Below, piece by piece: positions 25,215-35,814 of a DNA stretch of 64,000 nucleotides. Source of the DNA: Stenotrophomonas sp. WZN-1 (GTDB lineage: Bacteria; Pseudomonadota; Gammaproteobacteria; Xanthomonadales; Xanthomonadaceae); assembly GCF_002192255.1 (NCBI RefSeq), contig NZ_CP021768.1, forward strand, positions 62,001-126,000, in the 5' to 3' direction. The translations under genes were made by a program, and so were the position numbers. Within the stretch, counting starts at the first letter, position 1; every line of letters starts with the position of its first letter. The notes beneath the pieces are model-generated. The model saw only the letters and a list, made by a program, of their open reading frames with translations. It had not been told where the DNA came from and made no database searches.

Positions 25215-25426
25215 GGAAGAGGGAGCCGGGACGGATTGCGAGGGGTCACATGGCACCACATCCACGTCTCAGGATGTGAGACATCGGCATGGGACGGAGT
25301 GAACCGTTCAGAGCCCCTGCCCCGCAGCATTGCCGAATCTCCCCCGGCTGAACAGCCGCCGGTGCAGCAACGAAATCTGAAGCCGGCATCCGTATCCTTG
25401 ATCGCTGGACGCAACCAACAGGGTGG

Positions 25427-25945
25427 ATGGCTGTGGCACGACGTGGAACGCAGGGAGCACTCCTGGCCGGCTTGCTGCTGGCGGGTCTCGCGCAGGCGCA
25501 GCAGGCCGCACCGGTAGCGGCGCCTGATCCAGCGCCCACTCCCCCGGTGGATGCGCCAGCTGCAAGCACCACGCCGATCCCCGCGGCTCCGCCGCAGGAC
25601 AACGTCACCACCCTCGGCGAAGTGCGTGCACTCAAGCCCGATGACGAACCGCTGGACCTGTATCGCTTCAAGAACCCGGTGAAGTTCGGCGACAACCGCT
25701 TCAGCCGCGACTGGAGCGAGCCACCGTCACCGGAGCAGGTCAGCATGGGCGGCGGCTACATCATGATGGGCGTGGTCAAGGGCGTGTTGGCGGCGGGCCG
25801 GGGCCTGAACAAGCTCACCGGCGGCCCCGACCAGATCCAGTCCGCCATTGCCCGGCCACCGCCGGAGCTCAGTGCCGAACAGCAGCAGCGTGCGCTGCGT
25901 TTCTGCCAGCAGCAGGATGGCTGTGATCCGCCGGCGGTGAAGTAG
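25427..25945 (+). CDS. Hypothetical secreted protein
   Basis: 172 aa, not recognised. Signal peptide (ALLAGLLLAGLAQAQ) followed by a Pro/Ala-rich stretch and a conserved-looking middle: VTTLGEVRALKPDDEPLDLY and FGDNRFSRDWSEPPSPEQ. A glycine/valine stretch (GGGYIMMGVVKGVLAAGRGL) may be a membrane-associated helix. It ends with a short Cys pair (CQQQDGC). Divergent from mrfA across a 212-bp gap in which no clear regulatory site was seen. Confidence 0.75.
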   Translation: MAVARRGTQGALLAGLLLAGLAQAQQAAPVAAPDPAPTPPVDAPAASTTPIPAAPPQDNVTTLGEVRALKPDDEPLDLYRFKNPVKFGDNRFSRDWSEPPSPEQVSMGGGYIMMGVVKGVLAAGRGLNKLTGGPDQIQSAIARPPPELSAEQQQRALRFCQQQDGCDPPAVK

Positions 25946-25985
25946 GCCGGTATATCCTGCCGGTTCCTCAACCGGTGGCGCTGCC

Positions 25986-26660
25986 ATGTCTCTGCGTTCG
26001 TTCTGCCTGCTGGCTGCATTGCTGCCCGCGTCCGCCTTTGCTTCCGGCATCGCCGGTGATGGCGCCTGCCGCAATGGCGCGTTCCCCTCTGAACAAAGCC
26101 GGTTCGCGCTGGCACGCGTGGTCGATGCGCCGCGCCTGTACCTGCTCGGCGACATGGACGGCTGCCCCGCCAAGGGTGAACCGGCCTGCCGCCAGCGCAG
26201 CTACGTGGTCACCGGCGATACGGTGGTGACCGGTCGCGACCTGGGCCGCTACCGCTGCGCGTTCTTCCCGAACAAGGTGGGCGGCAGCGCCGGCTGGGTC
26301 GACCGCAGCAAGCTGCAGCCGTTGCCGGCGGCCGCGCCAACGCTGCAGGACTGGGCGGGCGATTGGAAGGATGGCGACAACGGCCTGCGCATCACCGTGC
26401 AGGGTGGACAACTGCATGTGGATGGCGACGCCTACTGGCCCTCTGCCAACCCCACGCCGGCACAGCGCCCGTATGGGCCGAACCTGGGCCAGGTGGAAGC
26501 ACGCGCGACGCCGCGTGGCGCTGATGTCGAGTTCGTCGAGGACACGTGCCGGGTGCGCGTGCACTCGCTGGGCGACGTGCTGATCGTGGCGGACAACAGC
26601 GAATGCGGCGGCATGAACGTGCGCTTCAATGGCGTGTACCGGCGCGCTGGCACGCGTTGA
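25986..26660 (+). CDS. Hypothetical secreted protein with SH3-like region
   Basis: 224 aa. Signal peptide MSLRSFCLLAALLPASAFAS. Residues about 45-105 (RLYLLGDMDGCPAKGEPACRQRSYVVTGDTV, GSAGWVDRSKLQPL) look like a bacterial SH3-like segment with a disulfide pair. The C-terminal half is beta-rich (GDWKDGDNGLRITVQGGQL, NSECGGMNVRFNGVYRR), as in small periplasmic binding folds. No enzyme motif. 40 bp downstream of the preceding secreted protein; possibly co-transcribed. Confidence 0.75.
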   Translation: MSLRSFCLLAALLPASAFASGIAGDGACRNGAFPSEQSRFALARVVDAPRLYLLGDMDGCPAKGEPACRQRSYVVTGDTVVTGRDLGRYRCAFFPNKVGGSAGWVDRSKLQPLPAAAPTLQDWAGDWKDGDNGLRITVQGGQLHVDGDAYWPSANPTPAQRPYGPNLGQVEARATPRGADVEFVEDTCRVRVHSLGDVLIVADNSECGGMNVRFNGVYRRAGTR

Positions 26661-26711
26661 CCCCGTGCAAAGGCGCCAACCAAGGTTGGCATCTACCCGG
26701 GCAACCGGCCA

Positions 26712-26734
26712 GTAGATCCACGCCACGCGTGGAT
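26712..26734 (+). repeat. SMAG repeat, ATCCACGC subtype
   Basis: GTAG header followed by ATCCACGC-CAC-GCGTGGAT palindrome, in the gap between convergent genes. The same subtype occurs at 47089-47111. Confidence 0.8.
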
Positions 26735-26759
26735 GCCTTCTGCGATCCAATCGGTGGGG

Positions 26760-28568
26760 TCAGCGCCGCCGCTCCAGCCACCACAGCAGCGATGCGCAGA
26801 GCACGAACGCCAGCCACCACGGCCAGCGCGAGCCCGGCACGGGTTTCATCACCGACGTGTTTGCCGGCGTGCTGGATGCCAGCGTACGCGTGGTCGCATC
26901 GATCATCGCCTGCCAATGCAGTGCAGGTGCGTCTTTCGGGTCGAACACATAGCGCCAGACCGCGATGTCGCCGTGCTGCAGGCGCTGCCAGCCCGCCTCG
27001 CGCGGCCACCAGCCGGCGCAGCGCAGGGCCGACGTCGCGCCGTCGACAATCAGGGGCACGCTGTCGCCGCGCGCGTTGAACACCTGCAGTGGCGCCTGCA
27101 CGCCGCACAGCGCCTGCCGTTCGCCCGCCCAGCTGAGCGTCTGCGGCGACCACAGCGCATCACCGCTGCCCTGCGCGCGCGCCAGCGTGGCGACCACGCT
27201 GCTCCAGAGTTCACCGTGGCGGTCATCGCGCCCGGCCAGCACCCAGCGCCAGCTGTCGGTGATGGGCAGCAGGCCGATGCGGCCCTTGCCGGCAGTGCGC
27301 CAGCCGCCGACAGCCTTGCCCGTGACATCCTGCAGCAGGGCGTTGCTGCCCGGCGCCTGCAGTGCGAGTGCTTCCAGCGCAGGCAGGGGAGCATTGTGCG
27401 AACTGCGGTCAGCCTCCTCGCCGTAGCCGGTCGGCAGCGTACTCGCGGCGAGCGGGCCACGCCGTGCGGCGAGGACTGCGCTGTCGCCGTCGCCGGGAAG
27501 TTCGAGGGCGTGGCTGCTGCCGTCGCCTTGCACCGGTAGACCCAGATCCTGCAGGCGCTGGCGCGCGCTGGCTGCAGGTGTGCCCGCACTACGCACCAGA
27601 ACGCCGAGGCCGTCGCGCAACGCCTGCCGCACGGCAGCCAGCTGGCCGGCACTCAACGCGGCCAGGCTGCGCTCGTCCAGCAGCAGTAGATCGCTGCGCG
27701 CGAGTGACGCTGCCTCCAGCGTGACCGCGCCATCTCCCACGCTGACGCCTGCCCCGGTATCGGCCTGCACCTGCACGCGGATGCCGGTATCGGCCGCCCA
27801 GCGGCGCAGGTACTTCAGCTCCGGGCCCGGTGCACTGGCACGCACCAGCACGCGCAGCGGTGCCGCTGGCAGGGTCTGCTGCGGTACCGGCGTGCTGTCC
27901 ACCACATGACCCTCGGCATCGAGCAGGCGCAGCTGGAACACGCTGCGCCCTTCAGCACGGGCGATGCCGCTGAGCTGCACGCGACCGTCCTCGGCAACGT
28001 CCGCGCGATCCACCACACTGTCCGCGGGGTCAAGCAGTTCCGCCCTGGCCTTGGCGACGCCGCGCGCCTGTGCATGCACGTCGAAGCGTGCGCCGGGCGC
28101 GGTGTCGGCCGGTGGCTGCAGTGCGATCCACCCGCGCGGCGGTGCTGCCAGTTGCCAACGCACGTCGCGTGGCAGTACCGCGTCGCGGTCGCGCGCAACC
28201 AGACCGGCACCGACCAGCGTCAGCGTGGACGCCGGATGCTGGCGCAGCGCTGTGGCCAGATCCGGCACGCGCTGGCCACCGGGCATATCGGCAGCTTCCG
28301 GCAACAGCAGCAGCGGGCCTGCGCTGGCCGGCAGCGCGCCGGCCTTGCCGGCATCGATTCCCAGCACGACCAGGCCGACCGCGGGTTGCTGGCGGGTTGG
28401 GGGGGCCAGGCAGAAGTACAGCAGTGCGGCGGCGATCAGCTGCAGCGCGATCACGATCCACTGGCGGCCACGACGGGTGGCATTGCCACGCAGCTGGCGC
28501 ACGCTGGCGATGACCACGATCAGGGCGAGGGCCAGCGCGATCCACAGGGTCACGGCCGAGGCGTTCAT
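26760..28568 (-). CDS. Bat-like membrane protein of the MoxR/TldD cluster
   Basis: 602 aa, function unknown. Two N-terminal helices (WIALALALIVVIASV about 9-23 and WIVIALQLIAAALLYF about 36-51), a large exported beta-rich region, and one C-terminal helix (WPWWLAFVLCASLLWWLERRR). The topology is like membrane proteins that accompany BatA/DUF58 modules, with segments (VLLLDERSLAAL-like) resembling the amidotransferase-like part of such proteins. ATG 28568 overlaps the preceding stop by 4 bp. Last gene of the nine-gene cluster 26760-39111. Confidence 0.75.
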   Translation of the reverse strand: MNASAVTLWIALALALIVVIASVRQLRGNATRRGRQWIVIALQLIAAALLYFCLAPPTRQQPAVGLVVLGIDAGKAGALPASAGPLLLLPEAADMPGGQRVPDLATALRQHPASTLTLVGAGLVARDRDAVLPRDVRWQLAAPPRGWIALQPPADTAPGARFDVHAQARGVAKARAELLDPADSVVDRADVAEDGRVQLSGIARAEGRSVFQLRLLDAEGHVVDSTPVPQQTLPAAPLRVLVRASAPGPELKYLRRWAADTGIRVQVQADTGAGVSVGDGAVTLEAASLARSDLLLLDERSLAALSAGQLAAVRQALRDGLGVLVRSAGTPAASARQRLQDLGLPVQGDGSSHALELPGDGDSAVLAARRGPLAASTLPTGYGEEADRSSHNAPLPALEALALQAPGSNALLQDVTGKAVGGWRTAGKGRIGLLPITDSWRWVLAGRDDRHGELWSSVVATLARAQGSGDALWSPQTLSWAGERQALCGVQAPLQVFNARGDSVPLIVDGATSALRCAGWWPREAGWQRLQHGDIAVWRYVFDPKDAPALHWQAMIDATTRTLASSTPANTSVMKPVPGSRWPWWLAFVLCASLLWWLERRR

Positions 28569-30733
28569 GGCTGCGCCTCCAGCGCGTCGAGGTAGCGCTG
28601 GCCCATCGCATCGTCGGCACTGCGCCGCATCGCCTGCGGCAGGGGTCGCTGCAGTGCCCGCCACAGCTGCGCGCGCAGGCGCTGGCGGCAGTCGCGGCAA
28701 CCGGGCTCGATGCGTAGCTGCTCGATGGCGGCAGCCAGATCGAGTGCGTCGGGCAGGTAGGCGGCGTTGCGCTGCTGCCAGCTGGCGAGTGCATCGAGAT
28801 CGGGCGTTGCCGTGCCATCGCCGAGGCGTTGCCAGGCTTCGACGATGGCTGGATCGGGTGGCGTGCGAGCGGCCAACGGCAGTTCGCGGCTGGCCAGCCC
28901 GGCGCGATCGCCGCCCAGCCGGCGGCCTTCATCGATCGGTGGCAGCTCCGGCCCGACCCGGGCCAGGTAGATGCGTTCGGCCTGCTGCACCTGCTTGATG
29001 AAACCCAGCGCCTTGTAGGCGAACGGCAGCGCCTGCTCCGGACGGCCCTGGCGCAGCTCGCCTTCGGCCGACCACATCTGGTCCAGCGCGGCCTTCAGCG
29101 TGGCACGGGTCTGCGGGTCGAGCAGGGTCGCGGCCTCGGCGTGGTCATGGGTGTGGCCGTATTCGGATAGCACATCGGTGGCGCTGCCGAATACCGGCGG
29201 TGTATCGGCATCGGCCGCCTTGCCGCCGTGATCGTGGCCATGCGCGTCGTGCGCGCCGGCCTCGGCGCCATGGTCGTGATCGTCGTCATGGTGGTGGTCG
29301 TCTGCGGCGGGCGTATCGCTGGTGGGCAGGTCGCTGGTCGGCGGTGGTTTCGGCGCACCTTCGCTTTCCTCACCCAGGAACTGGCCATAGCGCAGGCGCA
29401 GGATGCGCTGGTCGACGCCGATCGCATCGCTGCGCTTCACGAAGTCCTCGGCGGCGAGGCTGCGTCGCTGCCGGATCAGTGCTTCGGCATCGATGATGAT
29501 CTGGCGCTGGCTGCGGAAGTAGGCCGGCAGGGTCTTCTTGATGCGGCCTTCCAGTTCGGCACCGAGTGCAACCTCGGCACTGGGCAGGCGCAGGATCACG
29601 CTGCTGCTGCGCCCGGTCTGCGGTATTGGCGCGTGGTTGTCGCGCACTTCCAGCTGGGCGATGACATCGTTGCCGGGCTGCGCGCCCAGCGCGGCCAGGT
29701 CGAGCGTATGCGCGAAACGACGTGCAGTTGGTTCGCCGCTGCCGGCGAGGCTGACGCTGCGCTTCACAAAGGTGATGTTCTCGCCACTGCCCTGCGTGGT
29801 GGTGATCGACAACGTCGCCTGCGCGGCCACGCCGTAGTCGTCACTGGCTTCGAAGCGCAGCGACCACTGGCGCTGCCCGGGCGTGCCCAGCACCAGGCTG
29901 GCGGCAGGCTCCAGCACGCGTACGCTGGGCGCGCGGTCGGCCACCACATCCAGCCGATGCAGGCGGGTTCCGGCCAATGCCGGTTCGCTCACCACGCGGT
30001 ACAGCACCGGCATGCGCGCCACGTCCTGCGCCTGCCACTGGCCATCGTGTTCGCTCAGCGCCAGCCGCCGACCATCGTGGAACTGCAGCCATGCCTTGTC
30101 CGGTGTGCGATCGAAACGCAACGACCACGACAGCCGGCTGTCGGCGGCGACCTTGGCATCCAGTGCGTTCTGGGTGAGCGTGGCCTGGCCGGTATAGGCT
30201 GGCGCGTCGATGCGCAGGCGGGTGGACTGCAAGTGTAGTAGGCCCGCGACAGCCGTGCTGCCAGGCGTCGTCGTACGGGGCGGCGCGGAGCCGGGGCTGG
30301 AGCGCGGCCAGCCGAATGCCAGCGCGGCGATCGCCAGGCCTGCGACCCAGCTCAGGGCCAACGGCCTGCGCGGCCAGCGCGGACGCAGGTCCGGGGCCGC
30401 GCGCTCCAGCGTGGCCAGCACATGCGCGCGCTGGCGCTGCTGCAGCGGATTGAGCGTTGCGATATCGGCGAACAGCAGGTCGGCACTGTCCTCGCTGGCA
30501 CCGCCGGCATCGAGCTGGCGCTGCACCCACTGCGGATCCAGCTGGCGGGAACGCGCCGTGGCGAGCGCTGCGCAGGCGAGCAGGCTGACCGTGCCGACCA
30601 CGCAGGCGATATCGAAGCCCGCCAGGCGCAGCGCCAGCACCGTTGCGGCCAGCGCCCACGGCAGGCCCAGCAGCAGGGTAATGAGTGCACGGCGGCGGCG
30701 CGCGCGTTGCCAGGCGTGCTGCAGGGTGTTCAT
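28565..30733 (-). CDS. DUF4175-like membrane protein with His/Asp-rich tract
   Basis: 722 aa. Starts MNTLQHAWQRARRRR, then two close helices (LITLLLGLPWALAATVLAL and CVVGTVSLLACAALATA) and a third near 130-150. The rest is a large exported domain of beta-strands followed by Gln/Arg-rich helices, matching the general layout of DUF4175 proteins. Around residues 465-500 is a striking His/Asp run (DDHHHDDDHDHGAEAG, then HDAHGHDHGG) that could bind Zn, Ni or Cu. It overlaps both neighbours by 4 bp (ATGA), showing tight coupling. Function unknown. Confidence 0.72.
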   Translation of the reverse strand: MNTLQHAWQRARRRRALITLLLGLPWALAATVLALRLAGFDIACVVGTVSLLACAALATARSRQLDPQWVQRQLDAGGASEDSADLLFADIATLNPLQQRQRAHVLATLERAAPDLRPRWPRRPLALSWVAGLAIAALAFGWPRSSPGSAPPRTTTPGSTAVAGLLHLQSTRLRIDAPAYTGQATLTQNALDAKVAADSRLSWSLRFDRTPDKAWLQFHDGRRLALSEHDGQWQAQDVARMPVLYRVVSEPALAGTRLHRLDVVADRAPSVRVLEPAASLVLGTPGQRQWSLRFEASDDYGVAAQATLSITTTQGSGENITFVKRSVSLAGSGEPTARRFAHTLDLAALGAQPGNDVIAQLEVRDNHAPIPQTGRSSSVILRLPSAEVALGAELEGRIKKTLPAYFRSQRQIIIDAEALIRQRRSLAAEDFVKRSDAIGVDQRILRLRYGQFLGEESEGAPKPPPTSDLPTSDTPAADDHHHDDDHDHGAEAGAHDAHGHDHGGKAADADTPPVFGSATDVLSEYGHTHDHAEAATLLDPQTRATLKAALDQMWSAEGELRQGRPEQALPFAYKALGFIKQVQQAERIYLARVGPELPPIDEGRRLGGDRAGLASRELPLAARTPPDPAIVEAWQRLGDGTATPDLDALASWQQRNAAYLPDALDLAAAIEQLRIEPGCRDCRQRLRAQLWRALQRPLPQAMRRSADDAMGQRYLDALEAQP

Positions 30734-31851
30734 GCGGCCGCCCTGCGTCGGCTACTGCTGGCCATCCAGCGCTCCAGCGCGAACAGCAGCACGATGGCCA
30801 GCAGCAACCACGGGGTGAGCTCGCGCAGCGGCGGCGTTGCCGCAGGCAGGGCTGCCTGGCGGGGTGCCTGATCCTGGGCATCGCCGAGGCGTGGCGGCGG
30901 AGGCGGCTGCAGGGCCAGCAGCAGGGCACGCGGCAAATGCGGATCGCGCAGCGCGGCGTTGCCTGAGGCATCCCAGTCGCCGGGCAGAGACAGCAGGACA
31001 CCGTGGCCGATGCGTTGCTGCCACAGCAGCGGGGTGCCCTCGGCGTTGCGCAGCAGGATGTTGGCCTCGGCGGCAGGCTTGCCCGCAGTCACTACACGAC
31101 CGCCGGCGCGCAGCCACGCCTGCCAGTTCGCTGGCGGTGCGTCGTCGCGGCTCCATACGCCGATCTCGCCGCGTTCGGGCAGGGCATCGGCCAACAGAGG
31201 AGCGAGCGGCGCCTGCATGCCCCACGCGCGCTGCAATGCATTCAACCAATGCTGGGCGGAGGCCGAAGCATCGCTGTGCACGCGCAGGCGCGGCGACGTT
31301 GCGGCACTCGGTTGCGCAGTGACCGGCATCGGCTGCGGGCGCCACTGCACCTCGCGCGACAGCTGCAGCCGTGCGCCCTCCAGGCCGGGCAGGGGATCGG
31401 GAACGTGCACGGTCACTGCGGTGCCGGCGGGCAGCTGTGCGTCCAGTTCGCGCAGCAGGCTGGGCAGGGAGGCCGTGGACGCAGGTGGCACTTGATCAAT
31501 GGCCGGGAAGCCGGGCGCCAGCCAATGCCAGTTACCCGCTTCGGCGGCGCCGCGTAGTGCGGTCGCGTCCAGCCCTGGAGCAACGACCGTCCACGCAGTG
31601 GGGGCTGGCGCAGGTCCGGTCAATGCCGGTCGTGCCAGCAGCAGGGCCAGCGCGGCAAGCAACAGCAGGCGCACCAGCAGCAATGGCCAGTCATCGAAGC
31701 GGATGCGCTGGCGCGGCCGGATCTGCGCACGCAGCCAGCGCAGGGCGGCGAAATCCAGCGGTGTGTACGGATGGCGGCGGGCGAGGTGGATCAGCAGCGG
31801 CAGCAACCCTGCAGCGAGCGCGGCCAGGCCCAACGGGAACAGCAGGTTCAT
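30730..31851 (-). CDS. BatA-domain membrane protein
   Basis: 373 aa. The N-terminus MNLLFPLGLAALAAGLLPLL and following HLARRHPYTPLDFAALRWL and LLLVRLLLLAALALLLARPAL are the two-helix BatA/aerotolerance-regulator domain. The middle is a periplasmic region; a C-terminal helix is present (LTPWLLLAIVLLFALERWM). Such proteins sit with MoxR ATPases and DUF58/VWA proteins. ATGA overlaps at both ends. Confidence 0.8.
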   Translation of the reverse strand: MNLLFPLGLAALAAGLLPLLIHLARRHPYTPLDFAALRWLRAQIRPRQRIRFDDWPLLLVRLLLLAALALLLARPALTGPAPAPTAWTVVAPGLDATALRGAAEAGNWHWLAPGFPAIDQVPPASTASLPSLLRELDAQLPAGTAVTVHVPDPLPGLEGARLQLSREVQWRPQPMPVTAQPSAATSPRLRVHSDASASAQHWLNALQRAWGMQAPLAPLLADALPERGEIGVWSRDDAPPANWQAWLRAGGRVVTAGKPAAEANILLRNAEGTPLLWQQRIGHGVLLSLPGDWDASGNAALRDPHLPRALLLALQPPPPPRLGDAQDQAPRQAALPAATPPLRELTPWLLLAIVLLFALERWMASSSRRRAAA

Positions 31852-32744
31852 GCGCCGCCCCCACGGCCGAACAGGGCCTGCAGTGCCTGGTCCAGCGGCT
31901 GGTCGAGCCAGCCGGTGGCACTGGCGATGCCACTGGCCTGCAGGCGCGCCTGCAATGCGTTGCGTGCGTCGGCGAAGCGCTGCAGGTAGTCGGTGCGGAT
32001 CGCCGCCCCATCGCCCAGGAGTTCCTCGCCGGTCTCCGGATCGCGGAAGCGATGGCCGGCGTCGAACGGGAAGTCGCGCTCGTCGGCGGTGAGGATCTGC
32101 AGAAGTGCCACTTCACGGCGCGCGCTGGCCAGTTGCTCCAGCAGCACGATGCCGGCCTCGTCGAAGCCATCACCGATCGCCAGCAGCAGGTCACCCGGGC
32201 GCACGCGCTCCCACAGAGGACGCAGGCGATCGGCCGCAGGCCAGCCGCCGCGCGCCCGCAGGGCATGCAGTTGCAGATGCACGCGGTCACGCTGGCGTGC
32301 GCCGTTCGCTGCGGGCACCAGTTGCAGTCCATCGCCATCGATGGCCAGCAGACCGAAACGGTCGCCCTGCTGCAGGGCAAGTTCCACCACGCAGGCGGCA
32401 ACGCCGCGCATGTGGTCCAGGCGCGTGCGCTGTGGTGCCGCGCGATCAGCCTGGCCGGCCGAGGCGGTGGCATCGAGCAGCAGCCAGACCGTGATCGGGC
32501 TTTCGCGTTCGGATTCGCGCACGAAGAAGCGGTCCGAGCGGGCATACAGCTTCCAGTCGATCTGGCGCAGCTCGTCGCCCGGTTCGTAGGCCCGGTACTG
32601 GGCGAATTCGAGGCCGGCACCGCGGCTGCGGCTGGCGTGCTGGCCGATGCCACTGGCACCGCTGGCCAGGCGCGGCCGCAGCCGCAGCATGCGCAGGCGC
32701 GCACGCAGTTCCGGTGGCAACGTCAGCGGGGCACCTGCGTTCAC
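31848..32744 (-). CDS. DUF58 domain protein
   Basis: About 298 aa with a GTG start at 32744 (7 bp after the moxR stop). DUF58 hallmark YEPGDELRQIDWKLYARSD is followed by a VWA-like domain (ITVWLLLDATASAG, LLAIGDGFDEAG). DUF58 proteins are usual partners of MoxR ATPases, presumably as substrates or adaptors matured by the ATPase. The start is not certain: an in-frame ATG further upstream would overlap moxR by about 50 bp. Confidence 0.85.
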   Translation of the reverse strand: MNAGAPLTLPPELRARLRMLRLRPRLASGASGIGQHASRSRGAGLEFAQYRAYEPGDELRQIDWKLYARSDRFFVRESERESPITVWLLLDATASAGQADRAAPQRTRLDHMRGVAACVVELALQQGDRFGLLAIDGDGLQLVPAANGARQRDRVHLQLHALRARGGWPAADRLRPLWERVRPGDLLLAIGDGFDEAGIVLLEQLASARREVALLQILTADERDFPFDAGHRFRDPETGEELLGDGAAIRTDYLQRFADARNALQARLQASGIASATGWLDQPLDQALQALFGRGGGA

Positions 32745-32751
32745 GCGTGGC

Positions 32752-33735
<984 letters not shown>

Positions 33736-33751
33736 GAGCGTGCAGGTCCTA

Positions 33752-34459
33752 TCAATTGTTCAACGCGTACATCACGATGTTGACGCCGAAGCGGGTGTTG
33801 TCTTCGGCCAGGAAACGCTTGTTGCGCCAGTCGTAGTCCCACTCGCAGCCGTAGTCCTTGTTGCTGTACAGCAGGCCGAGGCGGCCATCGACCTCGATGC
33901 CCTTCAGGTAGTCGTGCACCAGGTCGTCGCCCCAGCCGTTGAGTTCGAAGCTGGTGGCGGGTGGGCCATCCGGGAAGCGGAAGAAACTGCGGTACAGCGC
34001 GTGGCTGTTGGGCAGCTTCTGCAATGCCTTCGGGCCGAACAGGCGGCCCATCTGCGCCTCGAACGAGGTGGCGAACAGGCCGTCGATGTCATGGTTGCAG
34101 TCGTCGACGAAGACGAAGCCGCCATTGCGCACGTAGCGCACGAAGTTCTGCCGTTCGGCGGCGTTGAACTCCACCAGTGTGTGCCCGGCCAGGTAGCAGA
34201 ACGGTGCTTCCAGCATGCGCGGGTCGGCCAGCGCCACCACGTGTTCCTGCGGGTCCACGCGCAGCGAGGTGTAGTCGATCAATGAGGTGATCAGGTTGGA
34301 CGGCATGCGCGCGTCCACGTCCCAGTCACCGGAGTCGTATTGCAGCCGGGTGAACCAGAAGTCGTAGCGCGAACTGCGCGGGCCTGACTGCGCCCAGGCT
34401 GGCAGCGCCGCCGCCGAAGCGGCAGCGGCCAACCAGCGCAGGCAGGCCCGGCGATCCAT
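33752..34459 (-). CDS. Tat-exported DUF4159 protein
   Basis: 235 aa. N-terminus MDRRACLRWLAAAASAAALPAWAQ has an RR pair and Ala-rich h-region consistent with a Tat signal. The DUF4159 domain shows YDFWFTRLQYDSGDWDVDARMPSNL, FCYLAGHTLVEF, and GGFVFVDDCNHD, the last resembling a ThuA/amidotransferase-like strand. The start codon overlaps the stop of the upstream PmbA-like gene (TGATG). Function unknown; periplasmic partner of the module by context. Confidence 0.85.
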   Translation of the reverse strand: MDRRACLRWLAAAASAAALPAWAQSGPRSSRYDFWFTRLQYDSGDWDVDARMPSNLITSLIDYTSLRVDPQEHVVALADPRMLEAPFCYLAGHTLVEFNAAERQNFVRYVRNGGFVFVDDCNHDIDGLFATSFEAQMGRLFGPKALQKLPNSHALYRSFFRFPDGPPATSFELNGWGDDLVHDYLKGIEVDGRLGLLYSNKDYGCEWDYDWRNKRFLAEDNTRFGVNIVMYALNN

Positions 34460-35793
34460 CAGACGGCGTCGGACAGCGAGGTGAAGGTGAAATCGCGCAG
34501 CTTCATCGGCGGGATCATCATCACGTAGCTGGATTCATCACCGGCCACGCGCACCGGCTTGCCCAGCTCTTCGATGTTGTTGAGCATGATCACCGGCGAC
34601 TCGTTGAAGCGGAAGTTCTTCACCGGGTGCTTGATCTGGCCGTTCTCGATGTAGAAGGTGCCGTCGCGGGTGAGGCCGGTCAGCAGCACGGTCTGCGGAT
34701 CGACCATGCGGATGTACCAGGTACGCGTGACCAGGATGCCCTTCTGGGTGCCACGCACCAGCTCGGCGGTGCTCTTGTCGCCACCGCTCATCAGCAGGTT
34801 GCCTGGCGAGGCCTTGGCGGTCTTGCCCTGCTTCTGTGCCCAGAAGCGCGAGTAGTCCAGGTTGGCGATCTTGCCGTTCTCGATGATGGCCATGCGCTCG
34901 CGCGGCATGCCTTCGTTGTCCCACGGCAGCACCGGTGCGTCCGGGTGCCAGGGGTCGGCGATCATGGTCACGCGCGGATCGTAGACCTGCTCGCCCAGCT
35001 TGTTGCCACCACCCTTCTTCGACAGGAAGCTGCGGCCTTCATCGGCCGAGCGTGCGCTGAAGAAGTTCATCATGAAGCTGATCAGGCCCGCGGCCGCAGC
35101 CGGTTCCAGAATCACCGTGTACTTGCCCGGTTCCAGCGCCTTGGCTTCGGCCGATTCGGTGGCCTTGCGCATGGCGATGCGGATGTCCTGGTCGGCCTTG
35201 AAGTCGGCGGCATCCTTCAGGTTGCGGCCGACCCAGCCCGAACCGCGGCCATCTTCGGTGCGCACGGTGCAGGTGTAATCGAAGTTGGTGGTGCGCTGGT
35301 AGGCGAAGTTGCCGTTGCTGTTGGCGGTGGCCTGGAAACCCTGGCCGTCCTCGAGGAAGCCGGCGGCGATCAGGCCGTGGCCACGGCACGGGGCGATCGA
35401 ATCGGCGGCGACCTTGGCACGGAACGCCGGATCGATCGCAGCGGTGGATTCGCTGAAGGTCGGGCTGGCACGGTAGCTCTGCTTGCCGATGGCCGGCATG
35501 AACTCCGGGTTCTCCGGGGCCAGGCGGGCCAGGTCTTCGGCACGGCGCACCACGCGTTCCAGCGCGGCATCGTCGAACTCGTTGATCGAGGCCGTGCCGA
35601 CGCGCTTGCCGAAGGCGACGGTGACCGCCAGCTCGGTGTTGTCGACGATGCCGCTGGTGGAGACATTGTTCAGTGCGAAACGGATGTTGCCGCTGATCGC
35701 GCCGGCCAGCACGGCGGTGCACTCGTCGGCCTTGGACAGGGCGATGACCTTGTCGAGGATGGCCTTGGCCTGGGCTTCGGTGAAGATACTCAT
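34459..35793 (-). CDS. PmbA/TldE-like protein without export signal
   Basis: 444 aa, the non-metal-binding (TldE/PmbA) type of the TldD family: no HExxxH, but the conserved C-terminal parts KYTVILEPAAAAGLISF, GNLLMSGGDKS, and TGLTRDGTFYIENGQI. In E. coli TldD and TldE form a heterodimeric protease. Here the likely partners are the two upstream TldD-like proteins, which carry Tat signals while this one (MSIFTEAQAKAI) has none, so it may be exported by hitch-hiking or work inside. AGGAG lies 10 nt before ATG 35793. Confidence 0.88.
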   Translation of the reverse strand: MSIFTEAQAKAILDKVIALSKADECTAVLAGAISGNIRFALNNVSTSGIVDNTELAVTVAFGKRVGTASINEFDDAALERVVRRAEDLARLAPENPEFMPAIGKQSYRASPTFSESTAAIDPAFRAKVAADSIAPCRGHGLIAAGFLEDGQGFQATANSNGNFAYQRTTNFDYTCTVRTEDGRGSGWVGRNLKDAADFKADQDIRIAMRKATESAEAKALEPGKYTVILEPAAAAGLISFMMNFFSARSADEGRSFLSKKGGGNKLGEQVYDPRVTMIADPWHPDAPVLPWDNEGMPRERMAIIENGKIANLDYSRFWAQKQGKTAKASPGNLLMSGGDKSTAELVRGTQKGILVTRTWYIRMVDPQTVLLTGLTRDGTFYIENGQIKHPVKNFRFNESPVIMLNNIEELGKPVRVAGDESSYVMMIPPMKLRDFTFTSLSDAV

Positions 35794-35814
35794 GGTGTAA
35801 GGGCTCCTGACCGG

